Shown: piece after piece, positions 18,983-26,896 of the stretch | Position numbering within the stretch: the first letter of the stretch is position 1 | How the letters are laid out: every line of letters starts with the position of its first letter | NCBI RefSeq assembly: GCF_000277125.1 | Contig: NC_016946.1 | Coordinates: 2,170,001 to 2,234,000, forward strand | Length of the DNA: 64,000 nucleotides | Direction of reading: 5' to 3' | Source of the DNA: Mycobacterium intracellulare ATCC 13950 | GTDB lineage: Bacteria; Actinomycetota; Actinomycetes; Mycobacteriales; Mycobacteriaceae | Notes under the pieces: model-generated | Told to the model about the DNA's origin: nothing | The model's input: only the letters and a program-made list of their open reading frames with translations | Database searches by the model: none | Made by a program: the position numbers and the translations under genes

Positions 18983-19299
18983 TGACCACGCCGCTCACGC
19001 TCGACACCGCGCGCGGGCGCGACGGGAAACTCGTGCTGGTCGCATCGGGGGAAATCGACCTGACCAATGTCGACGCCTTCACCTTGGCCCTGTCCACCGC
19101 CGCCACCGGCAGCGACGGGGCGGTGCTTGTCGATCTCAGCGCCGTGGAGTACCTCGACAGCGCCGCCATCAATGCCCTGGCCGCCCACGCCGACCGCATT
19201 GAGCTGGTCGCGCACCCGATCCTGATGCCCGTCCTCAAGGTCAGCGGCCTGACCGAGCTCACCGCCATCGTCCCCGCGCCGCCGACCGAGAAGCGCTGA
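18982..19299 (+). CDS. STAS-domain anti-sigma factor antagonist
   Basis: The 105-aa protein is a single STAS domain of SpoIIAA/RsbV type, with the signature LVDLSAVEYLDSAAINALAAHA. The serine in LDSAAIN is at the phosphorylated position of the family. The ATG shares its A with the stop of the preceding phosphatase/kinase, so stoichiometric co-translation is expected. Inferred role: substrate of the SpoIIE phosphatase and of a HATPase kinase, possibly the one fused to that phosphatase. No sigma-factor gene is in the window, so the target is unknown. Confidence 0.9.
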   Translation: MTTPLTLDTARGRDGKLVLVASGEIDLTNVDAFTLALSTAATGSDGAVLVDLSAVEYLDSAAINALAAHADRIELVAHPILMPVLKVSGLTELTAIVPAPPTEKR

Positions 19300-19312
19300 C
19301 ACTTTCTCGGCG

Positions 19313-19341
19313 TTGAATATCCTTGCGGCGCAACATATAAC
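19313..19341 (+). promoter_or_regulatory. Candidate SigA-type promoter
   Basis: TTGAAT (19313-19318) and TATAAC (19336-19341) are separated by 17 bp, close to a mycobacterial housekeeping promoter. Transcription would start near 19348, ahead of the Ddn-like gene. This gives a leader of about 39 nt if translation begins at 19387, or an almost leaderless message from ATG 19351. Confidence 0.4.
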
Positions 19342-19386
19342 CTGTTATGGATGGCCCATGTGCCTCCTGCGTGCCACGATGGCGTA

Positions 19387-19818
19387 ATGGGTGAGGACGC
19401 GCTGAGCTCGGAACGGGAATTCAACGAGCACAACATCGAAGAGTTTCGCCGCAATGGTGGCAAGGTCGGCGGACAGTTCGAGGGCTTCCCGCTGTTGTTG
19501 CTGACGTCAGAGGGTGCGCGCAGCGGCGCCCAACGCGTCAACCCGGTCGCCTACTTCGACATCGACGGCAAAATCTATATCGTCGGCTCGGCGGCGGGCC
19601 GGGACAACCATCCCGCGTGGGTGCACAACATCCGCGCCGTCCCCGACGTGACCGTCGAGATCGGCTCCGACGCTCCCAAGTCGGTGACCGCGCGCGAATT
19701 GCCGCGCGAGGAAAGGGATTTGATCTATCCCGTCATCGTCGAGCGCGCTCCCGGCTTCGGCGAATACCAGCAACGCACCGATCGCGTCATCCCGGTCTTC
19801 GAATTGATGACCGACTGA
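19387..19818 (+). CDS. F420-dependent nitroreductase (Ddn/FGA-type) family protein
   Basis: The 143-aa protein (155 aa from ATG 19351) matches the mycobacterial deazaflavin-dependent nitroreductase family: GFPLLLLTSEGARSGAQRVNPVAYF, YIVGSAAGRDNHPAWVHNIRAVPDVTVEIG, and a C-terminal YQQRTDRVIPVFEL. Relatives such as Rv1558 and Ddn bind F420H2 and reduce quinones or nitro compounds. Cytosolic or membrane-peripheral. The next gene is 140 bp downstream, so it is probably monocistronic. The substrate is unknown. Confidence 0.88.
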   Translation: MGEDALSSEREFNEHNIEEFRRNGGKVGGQFEGFPLLLLTSEGARSGAQRVNPVAYFDIDGKIYIVGSAAGRDNHPAWVHNIRAVPDVTVEIGSDAPKSVTARELPREERDLIYPVIVERAPGFGEYQQRTDRVIPVFELMTD

Positions 19819-19959
19819 AGGCGCGAGCCGCCAACAACATTCAGGTCCGCCGATTCGGCACGCTAACGCGTCGATTGCCGCACAATGATGTGCGCGGGTC
19901 CGGCCTGATGCGACGGCCAACGCCGCGCGCCCTGCCCCAAGGACGAAGTGAGGTCGGCG

Positions 19960-20250
19960 ATGAGACGGTATCTGCGGCGCTCCCTGATCGGCGTGTTCGC
20001 CCTCGCGCTGGCGGGGTTGCCGGTGACGGTGCTCAGGACGTCCGCGATCGCCCGCGCCGACGGTGAATGCGCCCCGGGCTGGGGCTGGAGCGTCGAGCTG
20101 AATGAGTGCGTGTTCTTGCTTCCGGCCGCAAATGGCCCGGGAGGCCCCGGGGGGCCCGGTGGACCGGGCGGGCCCGGCGGTCCTGGTGGACCGGGTGGGC
20201 CGGGAGGCCCCGGGGGACCCGGGGCGCCCGGCCATCCAGGAGCGCACTAA
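19960..20250 (+). CDS. Small secreted collagen-like GPG-repeat protein
   Basis: The 96-aa product has an Arg-rich signal peptide (MRRYLRRSLIGVFALALAGLPVTVL, cleavage near ARA-DGE). A short domain with two cysteines (GECAPGWGWSVELNECVF) is followed by an uninterrupted run of about ten G-G-P triplets ending in GAPGHPGAH. ATG 19960 has GAGG six bases upstream; GTG 19948 is an in-frame alternative. The function is unknown. A second protein of the same flavour is encoded on the opposite strand at 22044-22676. Confidence 0.65.
   Translation: MRRYLRRSLIGVFALALAGLPVTVLRTSAIARADGECAPGWGWSVELNECVFLLPAANGPGGPGGPGGPGGPGGPGGPGGPGGPGGPGAPGHPGAH
20134..20234 (+). repeat. Tandem 9-bp GGNCCNGGN repeat coding for GGP triplets
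   Basis: About eleven degenerate 9-bp units rich in GGCCCGGGN encode the G-G-P triplet tract of the small secreted protein. The third positions vary, so this is an amino-acid-level repeat with some DNA-level slippage potential. Confidence 0.7.
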
Positions 20251-20382
20251 AGGCCCGCTTAGCTGCGGCAACGCCCGCCTGGAATCGGCGACATCGCCGG
20301 ATGGTCGGCGCGCGGGAACTCCACCCGCCCGCCGGTCGTTATACCGGCTAAGTAATCCGATTCCGAGGGGGACAACAGCCGC

Positions 20383-21315
20383 ATGCCACGCACAGACGAC
20401 GACACCTGGGACCTTGCGACCAGTGTGGGTGCGACCGCCACGATGGTGGCGGCCGCCCGGGCGATCGCGACCAACGCCGACAACCCGCTGATCGAGGACC
20501 GATTCGCCGAGCCCCTGGTCCGTGCCGTCGGCGTGGACTTCTTCACGCGCTGGGTCTCCGGCGACCTGGTCGCCGCCGATGTCGACGACCACGAGTCCGG
20601 CTGGAAGCTCGAACACATGCCCGCCGCGATGGCCGCCCGCACCCGCTTCTTCGACTCGTTCTTCCAGGCCGCGACGCAGGCCGGGATCCGGCAGGCGGTG
20701 ATTTTGGCGTCCGGCCTGGACGCACGCGCCTACCGGCTGCCCTGGCCCGCCGACATGACGGTGTTCGAGATCGACCAGCCGCAGGTGATCGAATTCAAGG
20801 CCGCCACCCTGGCAGAGCTGGGCGCCGCCCCGCAGGCCGAGCTGCGCACGGTCCCCGTCGATCTGCGCAGCGATTGGCCAAAAGCCTTGGCGGACGCGGG
20901 ATTCGACAAGAGCCGGCCCACGGCGTGGATTGCGGAAGGGCTCTTCGGTTATCTGCCGCCCGAGGCGCAGGACCGCCTGCTGGACAACATCACCGCACTC
21001 AGCGCCGAGGGCAGCCGGCTGGCGTGCGAAGCTATTCCGGACATGTCCGAGGTAGACACCGAGAAGGCTCAGGAAATGATGCGCAGGGCCACCGCGAAAT
21101 GGCGTGAGCACGGCTTCGACCTGGAATTCGGTGATCTCGGCTACCAGGGCGAGCGCAGCGACGTCGCCGCGTACCTCGACAACCTGGGCTGGCGCTCGGT
21201 CGGCGTCCAGATGAGTGAGCTGCTGGCGGACTTCGGCCTGGACTCGATCCCGCAGACCAACGACTCGGTCTCGGTGGCCGACACCGTCTACTTCAGCTCG
21301 GTGCTGGCCAAGTGA
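20383..21315 (+). CDS. Class I SAM-dependent methyltransferase (TIGR00027 / LCM-like family)
   Basis: The 310-aa protein belongs to the large mycobacterial family of putative S-adenosylmethionine methyltransferases related to leucine carboxyl methyltransferases. Landmarks are [21 protein letters not shown], the SAM-binding segment [17 protein letters not shown], the acidic [11 protein letters not shown], and [19 protein letters not shown]. The substrate is unknown for the family. It is followed by a second methyltransferase whose GTG overlaps its stop (GTGA), so the two are coupled. Confidence 0.92.
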   Translation: MPRTDDDTWDLATSVGATATMVAAARAIATNADNPLIEDRFAEPLVRAVGVDFFTRWVSGDLVAADVDDHESGWKLEHMPAAMAARTRFFDSFFQAATQAGIRQAVILASGLDARAYRLPWPADMTVFEIDQPQVIEFKAATLAELGAAPQAELRTVPVDLRSDWPKALADAGFDKSRPTAWIAEGLFGYLPPEAQDRLLDNITALSAEGSRLACEAIPDMSEVDTEKAQEMMRRATAKWREHGFDLEFGDLGYQGERSDVAAYLDNLGWRSVGVQMSELLADFGLDSIPQTNDSVSVADTVYFSSVLAK

Positions 21316-21947
21316 CCGCACCGCAGCGCCGCGGGCTCAACGAAGCCGTCACCCGGATGTGGACCTTCCTCGCGCCGGCCTACGACCTGCCGTTCCTGCA
21401 GCAGTGGGTATACCGGCCGCCGCACAATGAGGTGATCGCGCAGCTGCGCAATCACGGGGCGCGAAAGATCGCTGATATCGCCTGCGGCACAGGGATTCTC
21501 AGTGACCGGATCCAGCGTGAACTGAATCCCGACGTGATCTATGGCGTCGACATGTCCGACGGCATGCTCAACCAGGCCCGGGCCAAATCGGATCGGGTGC
21601 AGTGGTTGCGCGGCCCGGCCGAACAGCTTCCCTTCGACGACGGTGCGCTCGACGCGGTCGTGACGACCTCGGCGTTCCACTTCTTCGATCAGCCCGCGGC
21701 GCTGCGCGAATTCCATCGCGTGCTCGCGCCCGGCGGCCTGGTGGCCGTGTCGGCCCTGAGCACGCGGCAACCGCGGCTGCAGTCTTCCGCGCAGAACCGG
21801 TGGAAGCCGCAACACAACACGTCGGCGCCCGAGATGCGGGCGCTGTTCGAAGACGCCGGGTTCGTGATCAGCGATCAGCACCGGATCCCGCGGCCGGTCT
21901 GGACCCGCCTCGTGTCCGACCTGTTGACCGTCGGCACCAAACGCTGA
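21312..21947 (+). CDS. Class I SAM-dependent methyltransferase (Methyltransf_11 type)
   Basis: The 211-aa protein has the glycine-rich SAM motif [15 protein letters not shown], acidic VDMSDGM, the post-II segment [20 protein letters not shown], and a UbiE-like [16 protein letters not shown] 21312 overlaps the preceding stop by four bases. The substrate is unknown. Coupling with a second, different methyltransferase suggests sequential modification of one compound (inference). Cytosolic. Confidence 0.88.
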   Translation: MTAPQRRGLNEAVTRMWTFLAPAYDLPFLQQWVYRPPHNEVIAQLRNHGARKIADIACGTGILSDRIQRELNPDVIYGVDMSDGMLNQARAKSDRVQWLRGPAEQLPFDDGALDAVVTTSAFHFFDQPAALREFHRVLAPGGLVAVSALSTRQPRLQSSAQNRWKPQHNTSAPEMRALFEDAGFVISDQHRIPRPVWTRLVSDLLTVGTKR

Positions 21948-21994
21948 AACTCGCGTCGAACCGCGGAAGCGTTCGCCGCCAACGCATTAAACGA

Positions 21995-22030
21995 CGATGC
22001 CCGCCTCGCCGATCGGCGAGGCGGGCATCG
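21995..22030. terminator. 36-bp perfect palindrome between convergent genes
   Basis: Two 18-bp arms (starting CGATGCCCGCCTCGCC) are exactly self-complementary with no loop. The element sits between the methyltransferase and the converging GPG-repeat gene, and probably forms a bidirectional GC-rich terminator. No T-run follows. Confidence 0.65.
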
Positions 22031-22043
22031 CGTTCAGCGATCT

Positions 22044-22676
22044 TTACAGCGGAATCCAGACCCCGAAGAAGTCGAATCCCCACTGGTTGAAACGAGGGTT
22101 CCAGTACGGCGTTTCCTGGTAGCCCCAGTAGTCGATCGGGCCGTAAACCCAGTGACCGCCGGGCGGGGGGAGCGGTCGATCCCACGCCGGCCGCGGCGGC
22201 GCGCCCGGGCCCCACGGGCCGGGCCCGTCGCCCCACGGGGCGCCGTGGAAGTAGCCGCGCTGGTCATCGCCGTGCCACGGGCCACCCGGGCCACCGGGTC
22301 CGCCCGGACCACCGGGTCCACCCGGGTGATCGGGACCGGGGCCGCCGGGACCGCCCGGACCGCCGGGGTGATCGGGACCGGGACCGCCGGGTCCACCCGG
22401 CCCGCCAGGCCCGCCAGGCCCACCGGGATTACCGGGTCCACCCGGGCCCCCGGGCGGACCACCAGGACCACCGGGACCGCCAGGACCACCGGGTCCGCCG
22501 GGATCGTTGGGCCCGGTCGGGGCGTGGAAGCCCCCGGGTTGCGGTGCGCCATGACCACCGGGACCGGGCGGCGGACCGCCCGGCGCGGCGTTGGCAAACC
22601 CGGCGCCCATTCCCAGGGCCGCAGCGCTGAGCGCGCCGGCGATGGTCACCCCTCCGACAAGCTGCTTCAACTTCAT
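22044..22676 (-). CDS. Secreted collagen-like GPG-rich protein with aromatic C-terminus
   Basis: The 210-aa product has a Sec signal peptide (MKLKQLVGGVTIAGALSAAA..., cleavage after FANA) and a long (GGP)n tract (about residues 57-135) broken by GPDHPGG. An aromatic, Pro-rich C-terminus carries WVYGPIDYWGYQETPYWNPRF and ends in FDFFGVWIPL. Similar mycobacterial proteins with a conserved Trp/Tyr-rich tail are known only as hypothetical exported proteins. The conserved tail rather than the repeat is probably the functional part. Its leader holds two ACTAGGGA repeats. Confidence 0.75.
   Translation of the reverse strand: MKLKQLVGGVTIAGALSAAALGMGAGFANAAPGGPPPGPGGHGAPQPGGFHAPTGPNDPGGPGGPGGPGGPGGPPGGPGGPGNPGGPGGPGGPGGPGGPGPDHPGGPGGPGGPGPDHPGGPGGPGGPGGPGGPWHGDDQRGYFHGAPWGDGPGPWGPGAPPRPAWDRPLPPPGGHWVYGPIDYWGYQETPYWNPRFNQWGFDFFGVWIPL
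22270..22505 (-). repeat. GGP-coding tandem repeat of the secreted protein
   Basis: About 25 degenerate 9-bp units encode G-G-P triplets, with two near-identical longer segments containing GPDHPGGPGGPGG. It is similar in kind to the repeat at 20134-20234, on the other strand. Confidence 0.65.
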
Positions 22677-22692
22677 GGTGCTTCACCTATCC

Positions 22693-22716
22693 ACTAGGGA
22701 CTTCTTCAACTAGGGA
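22693..22716. promoter_or_regulatory. Two ACTAGGGA direct repeats in a divergent promoter region
   Basis: ACTAGGGA occurs at 22693-22700 and 22709-22716 (16-bp period), just upstream of the GPG-repeat gene in the roughly 200-bp divergent gap shared with the VIT transporter. Related CTATGGACTAG lies further upstream. It may bind a regulator. Nothing else is recognisable in this gap. Confidence 0.25.
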
Positions 22717-22878
22717 TGTGCTCGGAACCTCCCCCTACACAACCCAGACGCTAGATAGCTTCCCTATGGACTAGCTGTGTCTGGCCCATGCAATGCTTGG
22801 GCGGGGCATCGAAACGCACCGGTTTGGCAAGGCTAGGTTGGCTAGTCGGCCAGGGTTTTCCTCTATATCGTTGCCGCC

Positions 22879-23592
22879 GTGTCGACTACGTCACATCCGG
22901 CCGAACCGCATGTCGGATCGGTGTCCTCGAAGCTGAATTGGCTGCGCGCGGGCGTGCTGGGCGCCAACGACGGGATCGTCTCCACCGCGGGCATCGTCGT
23001 CGGGGTTGCGGCGGCAACGACCCTGCGAGCGCCGATCTTGACCGCCGGAAGCGCCGCGCTGGTCGCCGGAGCGGTGTCGATGGCCCTCGGCGAATACGTA
23101 TCCGTCAGCACCCAACGCGACACGGAAAGTGCGTTGCTGCGCCAGGAGCGTCGCGAATTGCGCGACGATCCGGCCGCCGAACTGGACGAGCTCGCCGAAC
23201 TCTATGAAGCGAAAGGCCTCACGGCCGCCACCGCGCGCACCGTGGCAGAGGAACTCACCGATCAGAATCCGTTGCTGGCCCATGCCGAGGTCGAACTCGG
23301 CATCAATCCCGAGGAGCTGACGAATCCGTGGCAGGCGGCATCGTCGTCGGCCCTGTCCTTCGCGATCGGCGCCCTGCTGCCGTTGATCGCCATTCTGGCC
23401 CCGCCGACCACGTGGCGGATCCCCGTCACCATGGTGGCGGTGCTGATGGCGCTGGTGGTCACCGGAGCGGTCTCGGCCGGCCTGGGCGGGGCGCCAAAGC
23501 TTCGCGCGGTGCTGCGCAACGCCATCGGGGGCAGCCTCGCACTGACGGTCACCTACGTGATCGGTCACCTGGTGGGCGCCGCCATCGACTGA
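22879..23592 (+). CDS. VIT/CCC1 family Fe2+/Mn2+ transporter
   Basis: The 237-aa membrane protein has the VIT1/CCC1 layout. A first helix pair carries LRAGVLGANDGIVSTAGIVVGV and SAALVAGAVSMALGEYVSVSTQRDTE. A cytosolic helical metal-binding segment (about 75-145, Glu-rich) follows, then three hydrophobic helices in the C-terminal half. The family exports or sequesters ferrous iron and manganese; here it would sit in the plasma membrane. GTG 22879 is the start. It is divergent from the GPG-repeat gene. Confidence 0.9.
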   Translation: MSTTSHPAEPHVGSVSSKLNWLRAGVLGANDGIVSTAGIVVGVAAATTLRAPILTAGSAALVAGAVSMALGEYVSVSTQRDTESALLRQERRELRDDPAAELDELAELYEAKGLTAATARTVAEELTDQNPLLAHAEVELGINPEELTNPWQAASSSALSFAIGALLPLIAILAPPTTWRIPVTMVAVLMALVVTGAVSAGLGGAPKLRAVLRNAIGGSLALTVTYVIGHLVGAAID

Positions 23593-23692
23593 CCGGCACG
23601 GTGCGCATCCAGCGACTGGAAGCGCAACTGTAACATTCACCGTTGCGGATCTCAGCAGGGTTCCGCGATCCCCTCACGCGAAGGGTCATGCA

Positions 23693-24535
23693 GTGGCCGA
23701 ACCCAATTTCGTTCCGGATGAAGCCCAATGGGCGGAACCGGCGCCGTATTTCGTGCGCGACGAAAAACATTTCGTACCAACACAAATCGCGCGCGGCGGC
23801 TGGGGCCCATCGCTCAGCGGCCACGTCGTCGGCGGACTCTTGGCGTGGGCGGTCGAGCGGGCCGCGCCGGACGCGCACCTGCAACCCGCGCGGCTCACCG
23901 TCGACCTGCCCCGGCCGACGGCGCTCAAACCGCTCGAGGTGCACACCGAGGTGCGCCAGGACCGGCGGCGTTTGCGGCTGGTCGAGGCCGTCATCATCCA
24001 GGACGGCGCCCCCGTGGCACAGGCCAGCGCGCTGTTCGTGCGGCGCGGTCCCCAGCCCGACGGACACATCTGGTCACCGCCGGTACAGATGCCGCCGATG
24101 CCGCTGGGTGAGACTTCCCCGACGCTTTTCATGCGCACCTACGGCTGGGGCTCGGAGGTGCAGAACCCCGAGCCGGATTGGCCCCAGACCGATGGCCCGA
24201 AATACACCTGGTTGCACGAGAACCGCCCGTTGATCGACGACGAACCGCTGTCCGCCTTCACCCGCGCCGCGATGGCGGGCGACATCACGGCCTCGATCGC
24301 CAACTGGGGCACCAACTCCCTGGAATTCATCAACGTCGACTACACGCTGACGCTGACCCGGCTGCCCGAGGGACCGCACATCGGGCTGGCTTCCCTCATG
24401 CATCACAGCCACGACGGGGTGGCCAGCGGCTCCGCGGTACTTGTCGACGAGAAGGGCCCGATCGGCACCGGTGTGTCGGTCGCCGTCGCGCACTCGGGAT
24501 TTCGCCCGCCCTCCACCGACCCGACGGTGCGCTGA
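23693..24535 (+). CDS. Acyl-CoA thioesterase family protein
   Basis: The 280-aa protein is a double-hotdog thioesterase-like protein: N-terminal GGWGPSLSGHVVGGLLAWAVER, ARLTVDLPRPTALKPLEVHTEV, and C-terminal DITASIANWGTNSLEFINVDYTLTLTRLPEG. Such proteins hydrolyse acyl-CoA thioesters. The start is GTG 23693. The acyl-CoA synthetase gene begins two bases after its stop, so the two act in one operon, presumably on the same acyl substrate. Confidence 0.82.
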   Translation: MAEPNFVPDEAQWAEPAPYFVRDEKHFVPTQIARGGWGPSLSGHVVGGLLAWAVERAAPDAHLQPARLTVDLPRPTALKPLEVHTEVRQDRRRLRLVEAVIIQDGAPVAQASALFVRRGPQPDGHIWSPPVQMPPMPLGETSPTLFMRTYGWGSEVQNPEPDWPQTDGPKYTWLHENRPLIDDEPLSAFTRAAMAGDITASIANWGTNSLEFINVDYTLTLTRLPEGPHIGLASLMHHSHDGVASGSAVLVDEKGPIGTGVSVAVAHSGFRPPSTDPTVR

Positions 24536-24537
24536 CG

Positions 24538-26079
24538 TTGGCTGGCGCCGGCACGTTCTGGGCGTTGATTGCCGATGCGGCGCAACGTGGATCGAACCGG
24601 CCGCTTCTCGCCGACGAGCACGGTCGCAGCCTGACCGCACGCCAGCTCCACGACGCCGCGTGCGCCACTGCCGCCGCCTTCGCCGAACGGGGTGTCCGCG
24701 CGGGGACCGTGGTGTCCTGGCAGCTGCCCACCACCCTGGAAACCCTGGTGGTGATGTCCGCGCTGGCCCGGCTGGGCGCGGTGCAAAACCCGATCATCCC
24801 GTTGCTGCGCGAGAGCGAAGTCGGCTTCATCACCGGCCAGTTGAACACCGAATTCCTTGTGGCACCAGATGTTTGGCGCGGCTTCGACCATGGCGGCCTG
24901 GCCCGCGAGTTGGCGCGGGACAAGGGTTTTGAGGTCATCACCCTCGACCTGGAAACGCCTCCGTCCGGCGGGCTGCGGCTGCCCGGCGCCCACCACGGAT
25001 CCCTGCCCGCGCCCCCACGATCGGCCGACGACGCCCGCTGGGTCTACTACTCCTCCGGGACCACCGCGGACCCCAAAGGGATCCGCCACACCGATACCTC
25101 GGTCATCGCCGGCTCGGCGGGGGTGGTGGGCATGGTCGGGGCCACGAGCAGCGACGTGGACCCCATCGCCTTCCCGATCGCTCACATCGGCGGGGCGGCG
25201 ATGCTGGCGACGGCCCTGCTGACCGGCATGCGGCTGGCGCTGTTCGCGTCGTTCGACCCCGCGACGACGCCGCTGGCCATCGCCGCCCACAACCCGACGT
25301 TCCTGGGCACCGCCACCCCGTTCTTCGTGGCGTTCCTGGAAGCCCAACGCGCCCACGGTGATCGGCCGTTGTTTCCGTCCGTGCGGGGTGGCCTGGCGGG
25401 AGGCGCGCCCATCACCGCCGAACTCGGACGGCAGGTCCGGGAGACCTTCGGCATCGCCGGGATCGCCAACGCGTGGGGGATGACCGAGTTTCCGTGTGCG
25501 ACTTCGCCGCCCCTGACCGCCCCGCCGGAGGTGCTCGACCACACCGTCGGCCCGCCGGTGCCCGGGGTCAAGGTTCGCGTGGTCGACAACTACGAGGTCG
25601 AACTGGGCGCCGGCCAGGAGGGGGAGCTGCGACTCAAGGGCCCCCAATGTTTCCTCGGTTACGCCGATCCTTCGCTGGACGCCGAGGCTTTCGACAACGA
25701 CGGGTGGCTGCGCACAGGCGATCTCGGCCTGATCGATGCGGACGGCAACGTCCGCGTCACCGGTCGCACCAAAGACGCGATCATCCGAAACGCGGAGAAC
25801 ATCTCCGCCCTCGAGATCGAGAATGCGCTCGCGACCCATCCCGCCGTCGCCGACGTCGCCGTCATCGGGATCCCCGACCCGCGCACCGGCGAACGCGTCT
25901 GCGCCGTCGTGGTGCCCGCCACCGCCGACGGTGTGACGCTGGAATCCCTTGTGCAACACTGCCAATCGCGGGGGCTGAGCCGTTACAAGCACCCCGAACA
26001 TCTCGTGGTCGTCGACACGCTCCCGCGCAATCAATTCGGCAAGGTGATCAAAAAGGACCTGCGCGCGGCGTTTGGGTGA
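24538..26079 (+). CDS. AMP-binding acyl-CoA synthetase (FadD-like)
   Basis: The 513-aa product is a full-length ANL-superfamily ligase. The P-loop-like motif YYSSGTTADPKGI, the adenylate motif NAWGMTEFPCA, WLRTGDLGLIDADGNVRVTGRTKD and the C-terminal lysine segment NQFGKVIKKDLR are present. It activates a carboxylic acid to acyl-AMP and then acyl-CoA; the chain specificity is unknown. The most reasonable start is TTG 24538, two bases after the thioesterase stop. A longer in-frame extension reaches back into the thioesterase gene but shows no homology. Confidence 0.9.
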   Translation: MAGAGTFWALIADAAQRGSNRPLLADEHGRSLTARQLHDAACATAAAFAERGVRAGTVVSWQLPTTLETLVVMSALARLGAVQNPIIPLLRESEVGFITGQLNTEFLVAPDVWRGFDHGGLARELARDKGFEVITLDLETPPSGGLRLPGAHHGSLPAPPRSADDARWVYYSSGTTADPKGIRHTDTSVIAGSAGVVGMVGATSSDVDPIAFPIAHIGGAAMLATALLTGMRLALFASFDPATTPLAIAAHNPTFLGTATPFFVAFLEAQRAHGDRPLFPSVRGGLAGGAPITAELGRQVRETFGIAGIANAWGMTEFPCATSPPLTAPPEVLDHTVGPPVPGVKVRVVDNYEVELGAGQEGELRLKGPQCFLGYADPSLDAEAFDNDGWLRTGDLGLIDADGNVRVTGRTKDAIIRNAENISALEIENALATHPAVADVAVIGIPDPRTGERVCAVVVPATADGVTLESLVQHCQSRGLSRYKHPEHLVVVDTLPRNQFGKVIKKDLRAAFG

Positions 26080-26099
26080 CCTTCCCTATTCGCGCACGT

Positions 26100-26145
26100 G
26101 TAACGCCACGGCGAGATTCCGCTGAATTTTTCGCCGTGGCGTTAC
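26100..26145. terminator. Palindromic intergenic element, copy 2 of GTAACGCCACGGCGA family
   Basis: Perfect 15-bp arms GTAACGCCACGGCGA / TCGCCGTGGCGTTAC surround a 16-base loop containing AATTTT. It is placed between the convergent acyl-CoA synthetase and TIGR03085 genes. The complement strand shares with copy 1 (3877-3900) 24 identical bases starting GGGCGTAACGCC, so this is an inverted second copy rather than chance. Confidence 0.65.
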
Positions 26146-26160
26146 GCCCGCGGCGCGATG

Positions 26161-26781
26161 CTATAACCCCTTGGGCGCGTCGCGAACCGCCTGCACCGCC
26201 GCGGCGTCGCCGTCGAACTCGACCTGCGCCGCGCGCCCGACGGAGAACAGCAACAGCTCGGCGGGCGCGCCGGTCACCGTGACCGCCGGACCCTGACCGG
26301 CGGTGAGCAACGTCTTGCCCTCCGGGGTGCGCAGCGCCACCCGGGCGGGCACCTTGGCGAGCGTCATCCGGGCCATCAGCGGCAGGGTGCGGCGCAGCAT
26401 CGTGCTCAGCGCGGGCTCCAGCGCGCGCGGCTGCCAGCCCGGCTGCGCGCGGCGCACGTCCTCGTGATGGATGAACATCTCGGCGACGTTGGCGACCGGG
26501 TCGAGCAGCTTGAGCGGGGAGTAGACCGGCGGGCCGGCGGCGACCTTGCCGACCAGCTCGTCCCACTCGTTTCGCTCGCTCACCTGGTTTTGCACCTTGG
26601 CGGTGTGGGAGGCGAAGAACGGGATCAGGATGCCCGGGGCGGCGTCGGGCCGATACTCCCGGATCATCAGGTGGGCGGCCAGGTCCCGCGTCGTCCAGCC
26701 CTCGCACAGGGTGGGAGCGTCCGGACCGACCTCGCGCATGGTGTCCACCAGGGCGGCGCGTTCGCGTTGAGCAACAGACAT
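26161..26781 (-). CDS. TIGR03085-family (DinB/maleylpyruvate isomerase-like) protein
   Basis: The 206-aa protein starts MSVAQRERAALVDTMREVGPDAPTLCEGWTTRDLAAHLMIREYRPDA, the typical N-terminus of the actinobacterial TIGR03085 family, a branch of the DinB/mycothiol-dependent isomerase fold. Potential metal ligands are the His of AAHLM and the HHED motif (FIHHEDVRRA). The function is not established; some relatives use mycothiol. Cytosolic. It is divergent from htpG with a 115-bp gap. Confidence 0.85.
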   Translation of the reverse strand: MSVAQRERAALVDTMREVGPDAPTLCEGWTTRDLAAHLMIREYRPDAAPGILIPFFASHTAKVQNQVSERNEWDELVGKVAAGPPVYSPLKLLDPVANVAEMFIHHEDVRRAQPGWQPRALEPALSTMLRRTLPLMARMTLAKVPARVALRTPEGKTLLTAGQGPAVTVTGAPAELLLFSVGRAAQVEFDGDAAAVQAVRDAPKGL

Positions 26782-26896
26782 GGGTTCAGCGTAGAGCCGG
26801 TCACCCCCGAAGAGGACGGGTCCACCACACACCGACGGCCGGCGGCTCGGTAAATTTGAGACCGTCCGGCCCTGGAAAGGAGATATAGGAGAAGTC

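Noticed and set aside
20134..20234. Short tandem repeats resembling a CRISPR array
   Set aside because: The unit is 9 bp without spacers and encodes in-frame GGP triplets of a signal-peptide-bearing protein; no cas gene is nearby.
19507..21321. Minus-strand frame of 604 codons across 19.5-21.3 kb
   Set aside because: It spans the Ddn-like gene, the GPG gene and a methyltransferase in antisense and shows no protein-family features.
24178..24537. 120-codon N-terminal extension of the acyl-CoA synthetase
   Set aside because: It overlaps the thioesterase coding sequence and shows no homology; the ligase domain begins right at TTG 24538.
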